The translations under genes and the position numbers were made by a program. 64,000 nt of DNA from Coprinus comatus. Taxonomy: Eukaryota; Basidiomycota; Agaricomycetes; Agaricales; Agaricaceae. The stretch covers positions 283,049 through 347,048 of the forward strand of contig JAWPGT010000027.1 of the NCBI GenBank assembly GCA_034638255.1. Reading direction: 5' to 3'. This document shows positions 33,490 through 45,869 of this stretch, piece by piece (the stretch's first letter is position 1; each line of letters starts with the position of its first letter). The notes under the pieces were generated by a model. It did not search any database and had not been told where the DNA came from. It worked only from the letters and a program-made list of their open reading frames with translations.

Positions 33490-34919
33490 CATAAATCAAG
33501 GAGGTCCCAGGTTCAACACATTTGTGATCATCTTACTTCTTCCATCCATCTTGACCTTTATCACTCTCCTAATACACCGAATTCGAGCTTCTCGAGCTGC
33601 CCAATGCGAGCGTGCGCCAGAAGATATTGTCCGAAAATTACCATGGTGAGTATACAGTGGTAATGGATGGGAAAAACATGAAGGCGGTGAACCCGTGGAT
33701 GGAACACCAGCAGTTTGTTCTTCAGAAGTCAATTTGGAAGGGGGAGTGTCGTGAAGATCAGAAAAATGTTCTAAAAGACAAAATAAAATTACGAGTGCAG
33801 TTGCGTCTGTCAACTGTCAAGCTTTGAACCCAAAACGACGACGTTCAAGGATTCAGGGTGATCTTCGATCAATAAATTTGAGGAAAACGAGTTGTTAGGC
33901 AGAGAGTCGAGTAGAGAGGATGAAGACGATTTAGAAAGAGATTTTTGGATAGAAAAATGAGGGTAAAATTCACTGAGTATCGTATCTACCACCAGAGACT
34001 ATATACTGTCTACTGAATACGATACCAATTAAAGAAAATTTAAATAAATTCCAAACTCACAAAACCAAATATAGAGAAGGATAAACAAGTTTCTACTGCA
34101 ACTAAATAGGAATTTTCTAGAAGGTAGAGCTAAGATACTGAAGAATAATTGAAAGAGAAGAGTTAGAGACCGAAATTGAACAGAATATGTAAAGATTTTT
34201 CGAGCACTGAGAAGAAAGTTTGGAACAGAGAGGAAGAAAATAAACAAATATATCTTATCACTGAATTGGATTTCGTAACTTATTTGGATCTTGGAAGAGA
34301 ACTGAAGGTTCAGTTACGAAAACATGTTGGGAATATTGTTATTCCACAACGAGACGAACTGGGACCTTCACAGTTGTCTGTAGATGAAACAGAAACACCG
34401 TTGTACAAATCATCCTGTGTTGATTCTCCGAATGTGTCGACGTCACATCCGGAGGGTGAACAGCCCTGGTTTGAATCACAATTGGAATGTGTGATATGTC
34501 TTTCTGAATTTATAAAGGGGGATAAAGTTTGTGTGCTACCATGTCATCATATCTTCCATTTGGATGAAGTAGATGAATGGCTGATTCAACGCAAGAAACT
34601 CGTGAGTTTATCGTTAATCTAGATCCTCCATTTTTGACGTGTTTCTCACCTTTTGTTATCTAGTGCCCTATCTGTAAAGCAGATGTGACGCAGGTGCCTA
34701 GAAAGTCATCCGACTCTCACTATGATAGGTCTATGTCACCTGGCTCCGAAGGTTTGACGCAAACGCAAATGCAAAGGGGATGAAGCAGGTCGGATTCTAG
34801 TGCAAAGGGGACGAAGCAGGTCGGATTCTAGTGCAATGTCATATTGGTATTATGACTTTGATCTTGAAGGAGAGTTTCCATTGATGGGGTGTAAGTTGGG
34901 AATCGATTGCTGGGATTAA
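33490..34919 (+). pseudogene. PA-TM-RING-type E3 ubiquitin ligase, C-terminal part
   Basis: These ligases are endomembrane proteins with a luminal domain, one transmembrane helix and a cytosolic RING-H2. Here 33510-33646 encodes a hydrophobic helix followed by HRIRASRAAQCERAPEDIVRKLPW. The RING-H2 finger (CVIC...[13 protein letters not shown]...CPIC) spans a 62-bp GT-AG intron (34602-34663), with all eight metal ligands present. TGA codons at 33647-33649 and 33752-33754 interrupt the frame. A 31-bp tandem duplication (34771-34832) shifts the frame near the end; its first unit has TGA where the second has CGA. The luminal domain is not recognised, so this is a disabled, incomplete copy. Confidence 0.75.
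34771..34832 (+). repeat. 31-bp tandem duplication, two units
   Basis: Units 34771-34801 and 34802-34832 differ at one base, GGGATGAAG against GGGACGAAG. The T falls at a CpG and creates the first stop in the RING gene frame. The duplication itself adds 31 bp and so shifts the frame. Confidence 0.9.
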
Positions 34920-35260
34920 TGTTATTATGAATATTGGGACTCGGCCTTTGTGATTTATCTTATTTTTTTAAAATAAATTTTTATTCTTTGTTTATTTATT
35001 TTTATGATTCATTGACTTTTCAGCCTGGATAGTTATAGTTAGAAAGATCCAATGATTAATTTTGAAGCCTGAGAAATTCCTGACGTTTATTCACAAGGTT
35101 TAAAATTGGGTTTCTGGTGAAAATTTCCCAAAACTCCAGAAATATTTGTATAAACCTGTCTTAGTGTATTATCTTCCAAAAGCTGTGATTTTAGCACACA
35201 GAAGGTACGGCTAGACAAGCTACTTAGCTCACTCAACACTACATACTAGTGGAAATTAAA
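34920..35260. other. No gene seen; AT-rich spacer
   Basis: AT-rich sequence between the RING pseudogene and the retroelement remnant; no open frame, repeat or promoter that I can support. Confidence 0.4.
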
Positions 35261-35269
35261 AGAAAAAGC

Positions 35270-35965
35270 TCAGCCTGGGGAAATGCTATGTACGCACACC
35301 TTTCCCAGGCAGTGTGGGACTTGATCTCATCATTCCAGGTTACGCACCATACATCACCACTCCGAAACCACCTCATACCCACTAAAACCCCAGACTTATT
35401 GATCCAGTCATCCAGTAGTCGATCTTCCTTCTCTAGGAAGCCCCTCCACGTACCAAAGACCTCTCCTTTTTTCAGCGCCCTTTTATCCTACCTCCTTGTG
35501 TTTGTCTGTATGCACTCCAATGTCATTCTTTGGTTGAGTTTTGCATGCAGGAGGTTCGCAAGTTTACGTGGGTTTGGCCAATGGGTACCATCATTTTGAA
35601 ACTCAACCACTTGTTTGTCCCTCTGGGTCCAGATGAGATAGGAGGATCTGGTATACACGGGCCTTGGTCTTGTTCAGTTTCCCTGAAGGGAATTTTTCTG
35701 AGGAAGAGCAGACCCAAGGATTTGGCTGACTCGGGGTTTTTCCCAGTTGTTGAACTTTGCACTCCACACTTTCTTGCCCACCTCACGTATTTGCTTCTGT
35801 CCTGGTATTTGACACTCACGCATTATGTGTTGCAGTGACTTGGTTTCTCCACATGGGCCGCACATAGCTCTCTCTGCTATCCCTGGATCTGTGACATTTG
35901 ACCAGCACTTGCCTGCGCAGAGTGTGTTTTTTAGTCCTCTGAACGTGCTTTCCCACTGACCATCC
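35270..35965 (-). pseudogene. Retroelement remnant with reverse-transcriptase zinc-binding (zf-RVT) region
   Basis: The minus strand encodes CGPCGETKSLQHIMRECQIPGQ, preceded by FRGLKNTLCAGKCWSNV and followed by PRVSQILGSAL. The pattern C-x2-CG-x-x-ES-x2-HI-x-x-EC-x2-PGQ is that of the C-terminal zinc-binding region found after the RNase H of non-LTR-like elements in Agaricomycetes. Stops and frame changes interrupt it, and no catalytic reverse transcriptase is left. It is a 5'-truncated relic. Confidence 0.6.
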
Positions 35966-36271
35966 TATTTTTCTTTAGCACTTCCCACAGGCCGCTCGTC
36001 GTTGGGGCCATACAGTTATGTAGTCGTAAGTCCTCTTGCACTCTCAATCATCCTTTCGAATCCTTTTGATAGATTTCTCTTAGTATTTTCGATCTGGTGT
36101 TAGTATGCAGTTGCTTGGATGGTGTCTGGCTGTTTCATCCCACTCGGGTAGTATCTTGTCGGGATTTTGGTCATGTCCTCAACACATATGTTGACAAAAG
36201 GATATGTGTAACATTAAACTGTGAGTGTATATTTAATTAAAACAGTAACCAATGCCTATAGTAATGTTCAG
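35966..36271. other. No gene seen
   Basis: Sequence between the retroelement remnant and the next gene. Part of it may be further remnant, but no motif is visible. Confidence 0.3.
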
Positions 36272-37112
36272 CTATTCAGTGAGATCAATAAACCCAATAT
36301 ATCGCTTTGCTGGTCTAATCCATGCCTCATCACTATCTTCAGGATCATGTCTGAGCTTCCGCTTTACACGAGTTCTTGCATGGGATTGAGTAGTCACAGA
36401 GTACTGGGAAGGTGCTGGTGAAGGTGTATTATTGTTTGTCAAGTCAATGACATCAGGTTTTGGTGAAGGGGTACGAAACCTAAGGTCAATGATGGGTACA
36501 ACAATTGGTTCATCGTCACTGTTTGTATCGCTTGTTGACCCTCCATCTGAGTCTTCACAGAGAGTAAGATCAATGAATCTCCTACCCTGGAACTCGTTTC
36601 CAGTGACGTTGGAGTCTAGACCCGAATTGAGAGTGCCAGTAGGAGTACGGGAAGGAGGTTGGTAGATAGGAGGAGGTAGAAATGGATATCCGCCGGCCGC
36701 CAACAGATCATTCGCATATATTAAAAAATCTTGGCATTCCTCATCGCAGAGATGAGGTTTACGTATCAAAATCCAGGGATATTGCTTGAGATCAAGTGGT
36801 TTGGCATAGTGGGATATGATGTCAACAAAGTTGGCAAGTTCAACGTCGAAGACTTGATACTTGATTGTGGGAAAGTTGGTAATGGCTCTGAAATCATTGT
36901 TGTCGATGAAGGATAACTTGTTCCCAGTAACTTGAACTTCAAACTTGCTAGGTGATATATTTGCCTAGTAAAACAGTAAGTCAAATGAATTTCATGTTAT
37001 TAAACATACTCACATCCTCATAGGAATACAAAGTAACTGATGTTGGTTCAAGACCCAATAGTTCGGTGTTTTGCCTGGGAGATAACGGTGTAGGGACGAT
37101 TGAAGCATCCAT
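36272..37112 (-). CDS. Unrecognised two-exon protein with four SUMO-interaction-like motifs
   Basis: Exon 1 is 37014-37112 (ATG at 37110-37112), the intron 36965-37013 (49 bp, GTGAGT...CTAG), and exon 2 36272-36964, ending in TAG; 263 codons with no internal stop. The N-terminal half (to about residue 125) looks folded, with KYQVFDVELANFVDII and a KPHLCDEECQDFL segment. The C-terminal half is low-complexity and acidic and carries FIDLTL, IIDLRF, VIDLTN and FIDLTE, with runs of Asp/Ser/Glu beside the first. Such V/I-I-D-L-T cores beside acidic residues are typical SUMO-interaction motifs, so a nuclear, SUMO-binding protein is likely. The N-terminal fold is not recognised. Confidence 0.65.
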
Positions 37113-37606
37113 TGTTAGTGCAATAACTTGTCGATACAATAGTAAGCGTTCTCATTTTATACTATCTGAAGATTGGTTTAAAGCCGAACCTGAAGCTATT
37201 TCTCTGTACACATTTTAGGAAATATATCTGCTTTCCGAGTTCCGAAATATATTTTTAGACATGTATGTTCCACCTGTGCTATATCTTTTGAGTAACATTC
37301 ACTTACGTTGTTGTATCATATACTAGTTATTTTTGAGCCAATAGATTGGGCCAAGTACCTGCCAACCGCATATTCAGACAAACTCCTATTTTCCACCCCC
37401 AAGACATTTTTTTAATCTCATTCTTTCACAATGGCGGAACGCCCATACTAGTGGTTTTTTGAATATATTTACCCCAATGAATTGGTGCGAATACTGGACA
37501 ATGGCTGACGACACTCCAAAATATTTCTGTTCTCTCTCCTCTTCCTCTTTCTTCTTCTTGACCTCCTTTCTCATTGTTTCTACTGCCTCAGTTTCTACCT
37601 AATACC

Positions 37607-39015
37607 ATGGCTCGTCTTATAGTTCCTATGCCCAAGTTACAGCCTCCTGCTTCTGATGTCCTCGACACGATTCCAGCAGATTTGTCTCAACTTTGCATAA
37701 TGGATGTTGACTCAGATGAAAGTTTGACAATCGGAATGAAGGTGAGCAATAACTCAATACTTTATACCAACAATTCAGCTGAACATCACCTGTAGATATT
37801 TTTGAGTGAAAGCTACCCAATTTACATGCACATGCATGCCATTACCGGTGTCTGAGGATCACAAATTGCTTGGGTACACCAACACTTCACCACCGCGATT
37901 ATGAAGAGGTTCAATGCTATTCCTACCGAGACACTTATACAAGTACGTCAATATTTTATTTGAACTACAAGTCCTTTCTAATATGGAGTATAGGCAATTG
38001 CCAAACACTTGCGCAATTATTACTCTAGAAAGGCAACACAGAGGGATACTTTGACCAAAGTTACGACCAAAATTGGTGAAACTCGCAACCTATCCTGGTT
38101 ACAGGTTCTTGCTCGTGATAAAGAGGATGAGATGACGAAGCTCATGGCAAAGGAACAAGAGCAAGATCCTTCACTAAACTACTTTCAATTACACTATGCC
38201 GCTAGGAGCAAACTTGAAGCTCTCACTACTCCAGAGGAGAAGGAATCTTACCAGGCTCAAGCAAACCAAATCAACACCGTTCGCAAAGCACCACGTACCC
38301 ATGAAGAGGCTTTAAAGTATGTCGTTGTCTTACCCCTGTCATTATGTAGGTTTATTGATAATATTTAGGTTACAGCCAGAACTCTTGAACCAGTTGGTTG
38401 ACACAATTTATGATCAGATAGGATGGGGTGCTGGACAATTGGGAGACGTATTCTGTGTACTCTCCATTGCATACAGGCGTGAAAATAATAAGCTCAAGAC
38501 TGAATGGTAAGTTGTTTTTAGCACTGTTATTTATATCATTCTAATATTGTTCTAGTGGGGTGATTGGTTGCCCTGATATCAATCTGCAAGACCCAAAAAC
38601 TGAAGTGTTATTTGATAACTTTAAACAACACATGATCCCAGTCTTGAAGTCGGTTGCAGAGGACTACCTGCCTTGTACGTATACCTAGAGCATTACATGT
38701 GTGGTGGAATAGTAACCATGTTTTGCTCTAGATCATGAGATAACCTCGACTTCAGGGAATGGAGTTGTATTCCCTAACATTGATCTGGAGACAATCACAC
38801 CTAAGGGTCTTTGTGATCATTTCCAAAAATATATTGAGTTAATATGGGGTGTGTTATATTTATTTTACTTTATCTCATATGATGATAAGCGGAGCCTTAG
38901 ATCTCAAGCTACTTTATCAACCCATCAGCCTGCAACCTTGTCATGCCAGCTGAGATCAACAGTAGCAGCAGTAAGTACACCTACAAGGCTGAAACCTGGA
39001 CCAAAGCCCAAGTAA
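37607..39015 (+). pseudogene. Unrecognised multi-exon gene with one premature TGA
   Basis: ATG 37607 opens exon 1 (to 37741). Further exons are 37796-37942, 37994-38316, 38369-38508, about 38557-38675, about 38732-38846 and later short ones. The last frame may end in RLKPGPKPK and TAA near 39015. All junctions are GT-AG with 50-60-bp introns. Exon 3 encodes a charged helical region (KDEMTKLMAKEQEQ-like, then RSKLEALTTPEEKESYQAQ) reminiscent of HMG-like or coiled-coil segments, but no family is certain. The TGA at 37853-37855 interrupts exon 2 where a CGA would keep the frame. Apart from that it looks intact. Confidence 0.55.
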
Positions 39016-40218
39016 GAATGCTTTTGTCACCTGAGGAACCCACGTGAAAGGTCGGCTTAGATACGGGTGTTACCCTGATACCCAGTTTCACTTTGATATG
39101 TTTCCGTTCATTTCCCCTATGCATTGAGATTTATAGATAAAACATGAAAAAACTCTAGGGATTTGCTGGTTGTCCCCACGTCATCCCCGGTAATGGTTTC
39201 CGGGACCGGTTATATATCCCTCCCGTTACTGATAAGATGTTCCCGGCAATGTCTCCCGGCATTGCTCATCATCAAAGGCTGTGACCGGGTATTATTGCCA
39301 TCACATCATACCCGCCACCATCCCTCCCCCCGCCCATCACCGTCTCCCGCCCTTTGTGACACTCACCCCTCACGTGCATGGATCCCCAAATCCTGCCACG
39401 TCATACTCTGTTCCCTTTACCACCACTATCCCCGGACTTTCCCGCCATCCCGACATCCATTGTCCCGACATCCCATTCCTCAGCTGCTAGATACAACATG
39501 CACACCACCACTGTCCACTTCGCCATCTCTGTTGCTGGCCTGCTATCTGTCATGTCCCACAATCACACTGTCCGTTCTACACTTCACCGTGTCACTTATG
39601 CCACGTCATCGCTTGCCTATGTCTCCTCTACAGGTTTAACATGACTGGCCACCTCTCTCAGTTCTCAGGTCCTCCTATGTTGGTTCACTGGTTTAGTGCC
39701 AGTTGTCTGGCTGTGATTACGGCGACCCTGTGTACCCTCGTTCTATAATGCACTACATAACTGTTATGTACTCTCCCATGGTATGTACACCTCTTGCAAC
39801 CTGCCATCCCTCAACCTCTCTGGATTCTCTTTTTTAATGCACTGGCTTCACTCCCCATGTGTTACTTGATACTTGACCAAGTCATTCTGCCACTTTCACC
39901 TTGCTTCCTCTCACATACTGTCCACCCCACCCTCCCCTTCCTTGTGCTTACATATCGCTTCACCACAGCCCACCCGCAGCCCACCCTTGTTTTGACACGT
40001 CAATTTGCAACACTGTTGTCCTCAAGTTTATTTTATTTTAGCACTCCATTATATAGTTTTATTCACTGTATTACTTCGTTATCATCTAAAGAAAACAATG
40101 TAAATCACGACCTGTTCTCAACTTCTCATCTCTTGTACATTTTATTTATTTATTTGCTTAACCTTGTTCCTGAGACACATCATATATTTGAAATGGAGGT
40201 GATTAGTTCGTACCTACA
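39016..40218. other. No gene supported; pyrimidine-rich spacer
   Basis: Several plus-strand open frames (up to 179 codons at 39794-40333) are rich in Leu, Ser, Pro, His and Thr, as expected from C/T-rich DNA. Around 39160-39300 CCGG and CCCGG recur. No domain or repeat is recognised. Confidence 0.35.
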
Positions 40219-43003
40219 TCAATCAATCACAGCCATGATGGCATCAAACCTGATTTTCAACCAATTAACCTCAACATCCTCTTTGTCATTCTCTTCTTCA
40301 GAGCTTCCATCCTCTGCATCCTTATCCAGGTGAACAAAATCCGGTGTTGGACTAGGAAGACTAGCATCAGTCGGAATATAAGAAGTTTCATCTATGGAAG
40401 TTTTGGTTAACAAATTTGAAAACAGAAAGTGCTTGGCATACCTAGGTGCATTGTTCGATCAATACTGATGCCCTGGTCCAACGATCCACTAAATCCAGAA
40501 ATCTTTTTAAGCTTGGAAAAGTTATGTAAATGTAAATCCCGAAACTGTATCCGTTCATGTCGATATCGTGAGACTTGATATGCAAGGAGAGGGTCAGTGA
40601 TACGAATATCATCCTCGCATTTCTGCAAGAAATGACTCTCATCATGTAGATGTGTTATCACACGACGTATTTCCGCATTTAAGCGGATGATCTCCTCATG
40701 AGCGCGCAAGATCTTGAAGTATTGATCCATCATAGATCGGCCTGAAGGTGTCGCCCAGGGACGTGTGCAAATGTCTTGGCGTGTATCACGTAGAAGATCA
40801 AAATCAGCTAAGAATGAATATTCGACCACTTGATCCCAGGTGAGTTTAGGTCGAGGAGGCCGTAAATTATGGGCAGCTGCATTGTACTTGTCAAGAGCTG
40901 TTCTTATTGCCTCGCTACGACTACGTAGCCCCTCTGCAATGTGCTTACGCAAACGATAACCTGTAAAATTTCATTAGGTTTGAAATATCTTGAGTCAGCG
41001 AAAAATAAAAATAAATACCGCTTTGTGACATATTTATTTTTGTCAGTTCAAACATCCGTTCCACTACAAGACGCTCCAGGTTATCCAGAGCACGTTGATA
41101 AATCCTATGAGTAAGCATTGTATCCACCCTTGTCCATTCTGGTGACCCAGGTTCCCAACGACGGGTAGGCTTTACAATATCTTCAAGGCCTTGAATCACT
41201 TTTGTCAGATTACGAACACGTTCATTGGCATGGTATAGCTTCAATGCCAAATTATCCTTCTTCTTTGCATGAGGGTCGAAAGGAATAAATGTTGTATTCA
41301 GAGTCGCCACATTTTCTCTGTGTGAAGTAACATGTCAAGAGCGTCACAAATTGTCACATTGAATACATACTCAGCACGTTGAAGTTCTTTTAATTTCTTC
41401 AAATATTCCATCTCATATGTTTCCTCCAAAGGCTCTGTCATTAAGTTCTGAAGATACTCACGCTCCTCAGCTAACCATTTCTCAAAAACGGATGTACTTG
41501 TGACTCCATGAGTTTCCATCAGCTGACGGAGCTCCTCTTCTCCATTGATAATTCGTACAGCCTGTTTATAGTTCTTGACAAGAAATGTACCTAGTATAGT
41601 GTCTTTTACTCTCTTCACACAGGTTTACAGGAATTAAGCAGACGTACTCAACTGTTGTGAGGTTTCACGGGTGTCCATATGTTTCATGAATTCCACAATC
41701 TTCTGTTGACGATGAAAAATGCTTGCATATCGCAAGGATGATGCTAGTGCATTAGACTTTGAAAAAAAGCGTTCGCATCCTTCAAGATCTTCAAGTCCTA
41801 TACCAGTAACATATGTTGCTAGATATGACAGTTGACAAAGGCGATTATGCGCATGTCCGTGAAATGATCCAACCAGAGGTGTGAGCTGTTTCTCCTGTGC
41901 TTTCTGTCCGATCAAGCTTGAAGTAATCATTTTCAAAAACCCACAAGATTTAAGAGAAAGACAGAACATATATTTTTGAACACTTACTGTTCTCCGCTCT
42001 GTACCATATCACATGCTACTAATGTGTACCCATGACGACAGAGGGATAGAAATAACCCAGACTCGTCAAAAACACTCCACATCCGTGAAATCTTTTCCCT
42101 ATTCATGTTACTCCACCTTGGTGCACAAGGACTCTCACTGACGATAGATCCATTCACATTGGTAGTTCTGGGTTCATCTCGGGAAAATCGGTTAACTTCA
42201 TCACGAGTTAGATAATAATCACCAGCTACTTTTCAGCCATCAGGTAGCTCTCGAGAGGTGGAAGCAGTCTGATTAATGGTGTTAACACCATCGATGGAGG
42301 AGTCTGTGCTATCTGTGGTCTTGCGGAGGACTCGTTTTAATGAATCGTTGCCATCCATGGTGGCTAGCATCGAAAATTTGAGTGGTGTCTCGTTTTCAAG
42401 TTTGTATGTACATGCTGCACATGCGTTCCGAAGCCTCCATTGATTTGAGTCTCTGTTGAGAGAGACAGCCACACGAGACAAAATCTGATCCCTAATTTGT
42501 AGATATGCATCATAAGCAATGCTGAATTGCTTCGTCAGTGATTGTTGATAGACCCCCTCATGCAAGTCAGAAAGACTTTTGACAAAAGCCTCTATTGAAA
42601 GGTGGGGGCAGCGTAAGTGGATCCGATGGAATAATTGGATAGCGCGAATAGAGAAGACATGGTGAGGTTGATATGGAGAGGATGGTATCATGCTGTTGAG
42701 GATCAGCTCAGCAACAATTCCAATTGCACTGTCATTGATGCTAGTTTTGATAATTTGCGATGCTATATACTAATCATATGGTCATTACACATTGAAGGAT
42801 AAGTGGTAACACTTACAAAATATATCTATCAACTGGAACTCATGACCTTGGTCATTATCATAAAAAAGTGGTCCAGAATCATTACGTAGTTGTCATTCAG
42901 TGAAGACATGGGAATGTGGTTCTATATCTTCCTCTATGTCAAAGGTAAATTGCTTGCCTCGGCGAGAGGAGGATGAACGGCCAAATTGACCTCTGAAAGC
43001 CAT
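40219..43003 (-). pseudogene. KDZ transposase, CxC1 type
   Basis: The start chosen is ATG 43003 (MAFRGQFGR). In order: a CxC1-type region ending in CAACTYKLENE and TMDGNDSLKRV (42233-42691); RWSNMNREKISRMW and SLCRHGYTLVACDMV (42.0-42.2 kb); the core with LVGSFHGHAHNRLCQLSYLATYV and GLEDLEGCERFFSKSNALA (41634-41900); and C-terminal helices with DFDLLRDTRQDI and ILRAHEEIIRLNAEIRRV (40407-40952). Exons are split by short introns. TGA codons at 42893-42895 and 42233-42235 interrupt the frame where Arg fits. It is a different type from the CxC2 gene at 15.8-31.8 kb. Element ends were not found. Confidence 0.87.
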
Positions 43004-44746
43004 GAGATTAGGGCTTCCTGAAAACGGCATAGCATATCTTGTTATTACTAATCTCCTATTTTCCCACGCCTGCTCATTCAACAAGAGACGCATTGAACCT
43101 TCTTTGAGCCACATAGGGTTCCAACCCCAACTCGTTTGATTATGATTTTAGGCTATATATACCTTGTAGATTTATTTTACATGCCTTTCAACTTAATAAA
43201 CTCATGTTGGAGTATTGGATTAGTAATTTCAAGTTCCAAAAGTTCAAAGTGATATAAAATGGAGGAATCAGCAAACACTAACTTCAATATATCATCGGCA
43301 TGTCCAAGTCTACTAATCTTGGTCCCTTGGATGGTCCCAGAGTCTGAGTGAGTAGTTCATAGTCACAATGTTAACCATGAATAAACATAAAGTACCTTCC
43401 AGTGCACGTTGCAGTAAGTATATGGTAGGTTCTACTTGATGAACCGTAAGCCTGTAGTGATCATGTTAAGTTATTTACAGTATCTCGAGAACACGTTCGT
43501 TGTTGACGAACTCAACACACTATTTATTTATTTTATCCCGAAACTCTGCAAATTTTGAAATTTACTCTTTGACTTACCAGGTCTCGAAGTCTGACTGATG
43601 GATGCAGTCAACTCGCACATCTTTACATCACAACGTCACTTATTTCTCTTCAATACTATTTAATAAATATACATATAACTGATGAAGCAATAATGTAATA
43701 GCTTGGTGGTCCCCAATAGAATAATATAATCACTGTTTTTGAAGGTCCAAAGTCATTGAAGCTTGAGGATTGACAATTGTGCTGATTGTTATATCAAATC
43801 AAAGTTCAGAATGTTCAGATTGTTGTAGTCCAACCTGAAACAATAACAAGATAATCTTGTTTCTACTTTGAACTTACATACAATTAAGCCATAGATATGA
43901 TACTAGATTTTACAGTACATTCTTGATAAATCATCATAATTGAGTTGCAGCATACACAAGTGAAACACACTTGTTGAAAGTTTTGGATTATCATATTGGA
44001 TGTTTACATTAATAGTACATGGGATTGTATTGTACCCTCATATGACAGAAGGATGGTCATTCTTTATTTTGTTTAGTGGTAACAACAAAACTTAATTCAC
44101 AAAGGTGAATTGTGACTACTAAGCTAGCACCACTGGTACAAAAATACTATGTATCACCAGCTTGGTTAACCTCCCCATTGCCTGGTATTCAAAAGTCTAC
44201 CTTAATTTTGATATTCTCTGATCAAGGCTATACTACATACTTATAGTTTATTTGAATATAGGAAGTAAACCATACTTTATTGAAGATTATGTTAAGAGGT
44301 GGGTCCAATTTGTATTAATCACAATTCCTGATCTAACAACGATACTTATTGATCCTGTTTTCACAAATGTATGGTATCATTCAAGTGGAAATACAGTCAC
44401 CATGTACAGCTGTTATCTATTCTTATTTCTAACCAGACTCGTTTGTGGACCCCTACAGAAATTCTAGAGAGCAGATAGAACTTGCCAGAGTAGAGCTAGA
44501 GTTATCCGATCAAATCTGCAGATTCAAGATTCACAATCTGCAGATATAAGGCACGATGTAACAATTGAGTCTTTTGTACCTGTTTTTGTGTGTGTTGAAC
44601 AATACATCAGTAATGGAGTTGAGAACCGGGATTTGTGCGGTTGGGACCTGAGAGAGTTAAGGCAGTATTGTACTACCAGTTTACGACAATGAAATGATTT
44701 TGGAGTATACTACAAAAACAACTTCAAGACTACTACTCTGAATAAT
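43004..44746. other. No gene seen between KDZ gene and next minus-strand gene
   Basis: AT-rich sequence with only a 71-codon open frame (44252-44467), which shows no family resemblance. The 5' end of the KDZ element, including its terminal repeat, should lie here, but I could not identify it. Confidence 0.35.
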
Positions 44747-45627
44747 CTACAAAACAGACCGGTGAGTACCATTATCACTAACAATAGTTAGTTTTTGATT
44801 CTCAAATGCATGAACAAAGGCTGCGTTTGCATCAGCCAAGTTGTCAAATACATGCATGGTCCCTCGTGACCCAACTGCATGCAGAGCATGATCTCTATCA
44901 ACCAAAGTTATTTTTCGGCAACTATAATTGATGATTGAGATACTCACAGAGTGTGAAAGACACCCAATTGACGACCCATAGTCACAACAAATCGCAGGGT
45001 GTCAGTATTGGTGGAGGTACTTGATGTTAGTACATTGGATGAGGTGGTAGCTATCGTTAAATTGCTTCTAACAAGTTAAGCATGGCATCACTACAAAAAA
45101 AAAAAGACTCACGCTAGGTCATATATACTCCCAGCAGGTTCAACACTGGCCAACGGTTGTAGTAATGGCGGTGTGACAACCAATGTTGTATCTGGCTTGC
45201 AAATCTTTGACTTTGATGTGGTATCTTTGGGTATCTTCGGAGTCTTGATGGTACGTGGTTTGCGACGTGGTGGTTGAGTAGGAGTAGGATTTGTGTTTGG
45301 CTCATTACTGACTGGAACGGTTGGTTGGGAAGAATCGGGGATGGTTAATAAAACAACATCGGAGGGAGTAACCATAACTTTTTTTGGGGTACAAGAGATG
45401 ATGTTGGGTTGTTTAAGCAGAGTTACTGTTGGTTCATCTGAGTAATCAACATCGGAGGATGAGCTGGGAGCAGATGGTAAAAGTCGGGAGCACATAGTGT
45501 CCAAGTCATCCCACTCTTTGTCGGTAAGATGCGGAGGTTGTAACTGATCTTGAACTTGTGATTGCAGACGTTAATTAGATAAAAATGATAGACAAAATGG
45601 GGTCTACTTACTAGAGATCTCTGACAT
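44747..45627 (-). CDS. Multi-exon protein with an RNase H1 N-terminal/viroplasmin-like C-terminus
   Basis: ATG 45627 opens a tiny exon (MSEIS). The main exon (about 45109-45560) follows, Pro/Ser/Thr-rich and basic (RRKPRTIKTPKIPK). A short exon near 44965-45060 encodes RFVVTMGRQLGVFHT, and the last exon encodes LHAVGSRGTMHVFDNLADANAAFVHAFENQKLTIV. The pattern V-V-x-G-x-x-x-G-V-F ... V-x-G-x-x-G ... F-x-x-x-x-x-A-x-x-A-F is that of the small nucleic-acid-binding domain found at the N-terminus of RNase H1, here at the C-terminus. No RNase H catalytic domain is present. Exon borders are approximate. Confidence 0.5.
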
Positions 45628-45869
45628 ATTTTCTGACTGGTGAAAGAGTGACGAGGAGGAGAAAATCAACCAGGAGCAGACAAACATGTGCAAGTGACAC
45701 GTTGCCCAAGATGTTGGTCATGTGAAAGGTACTACCGACATGATCGTCAGATTTGAAGTTTTCAGATATCACCGATGTATTTGAAATAGTACCTTAGACC
45801 AGGCCAATCTGCGTGTTTGTTGCTGATATAATAGAATGATAGAGTCCCTGGTTGTTGTCTTCTACCTAA

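Noticed and set aside
39794..40333. 179-codon open frame as a secreted or membrane protein
   Set aside because: The composition follows from pyrimidine-rich DNA, and there is no domain, intron or duplicate to support it.
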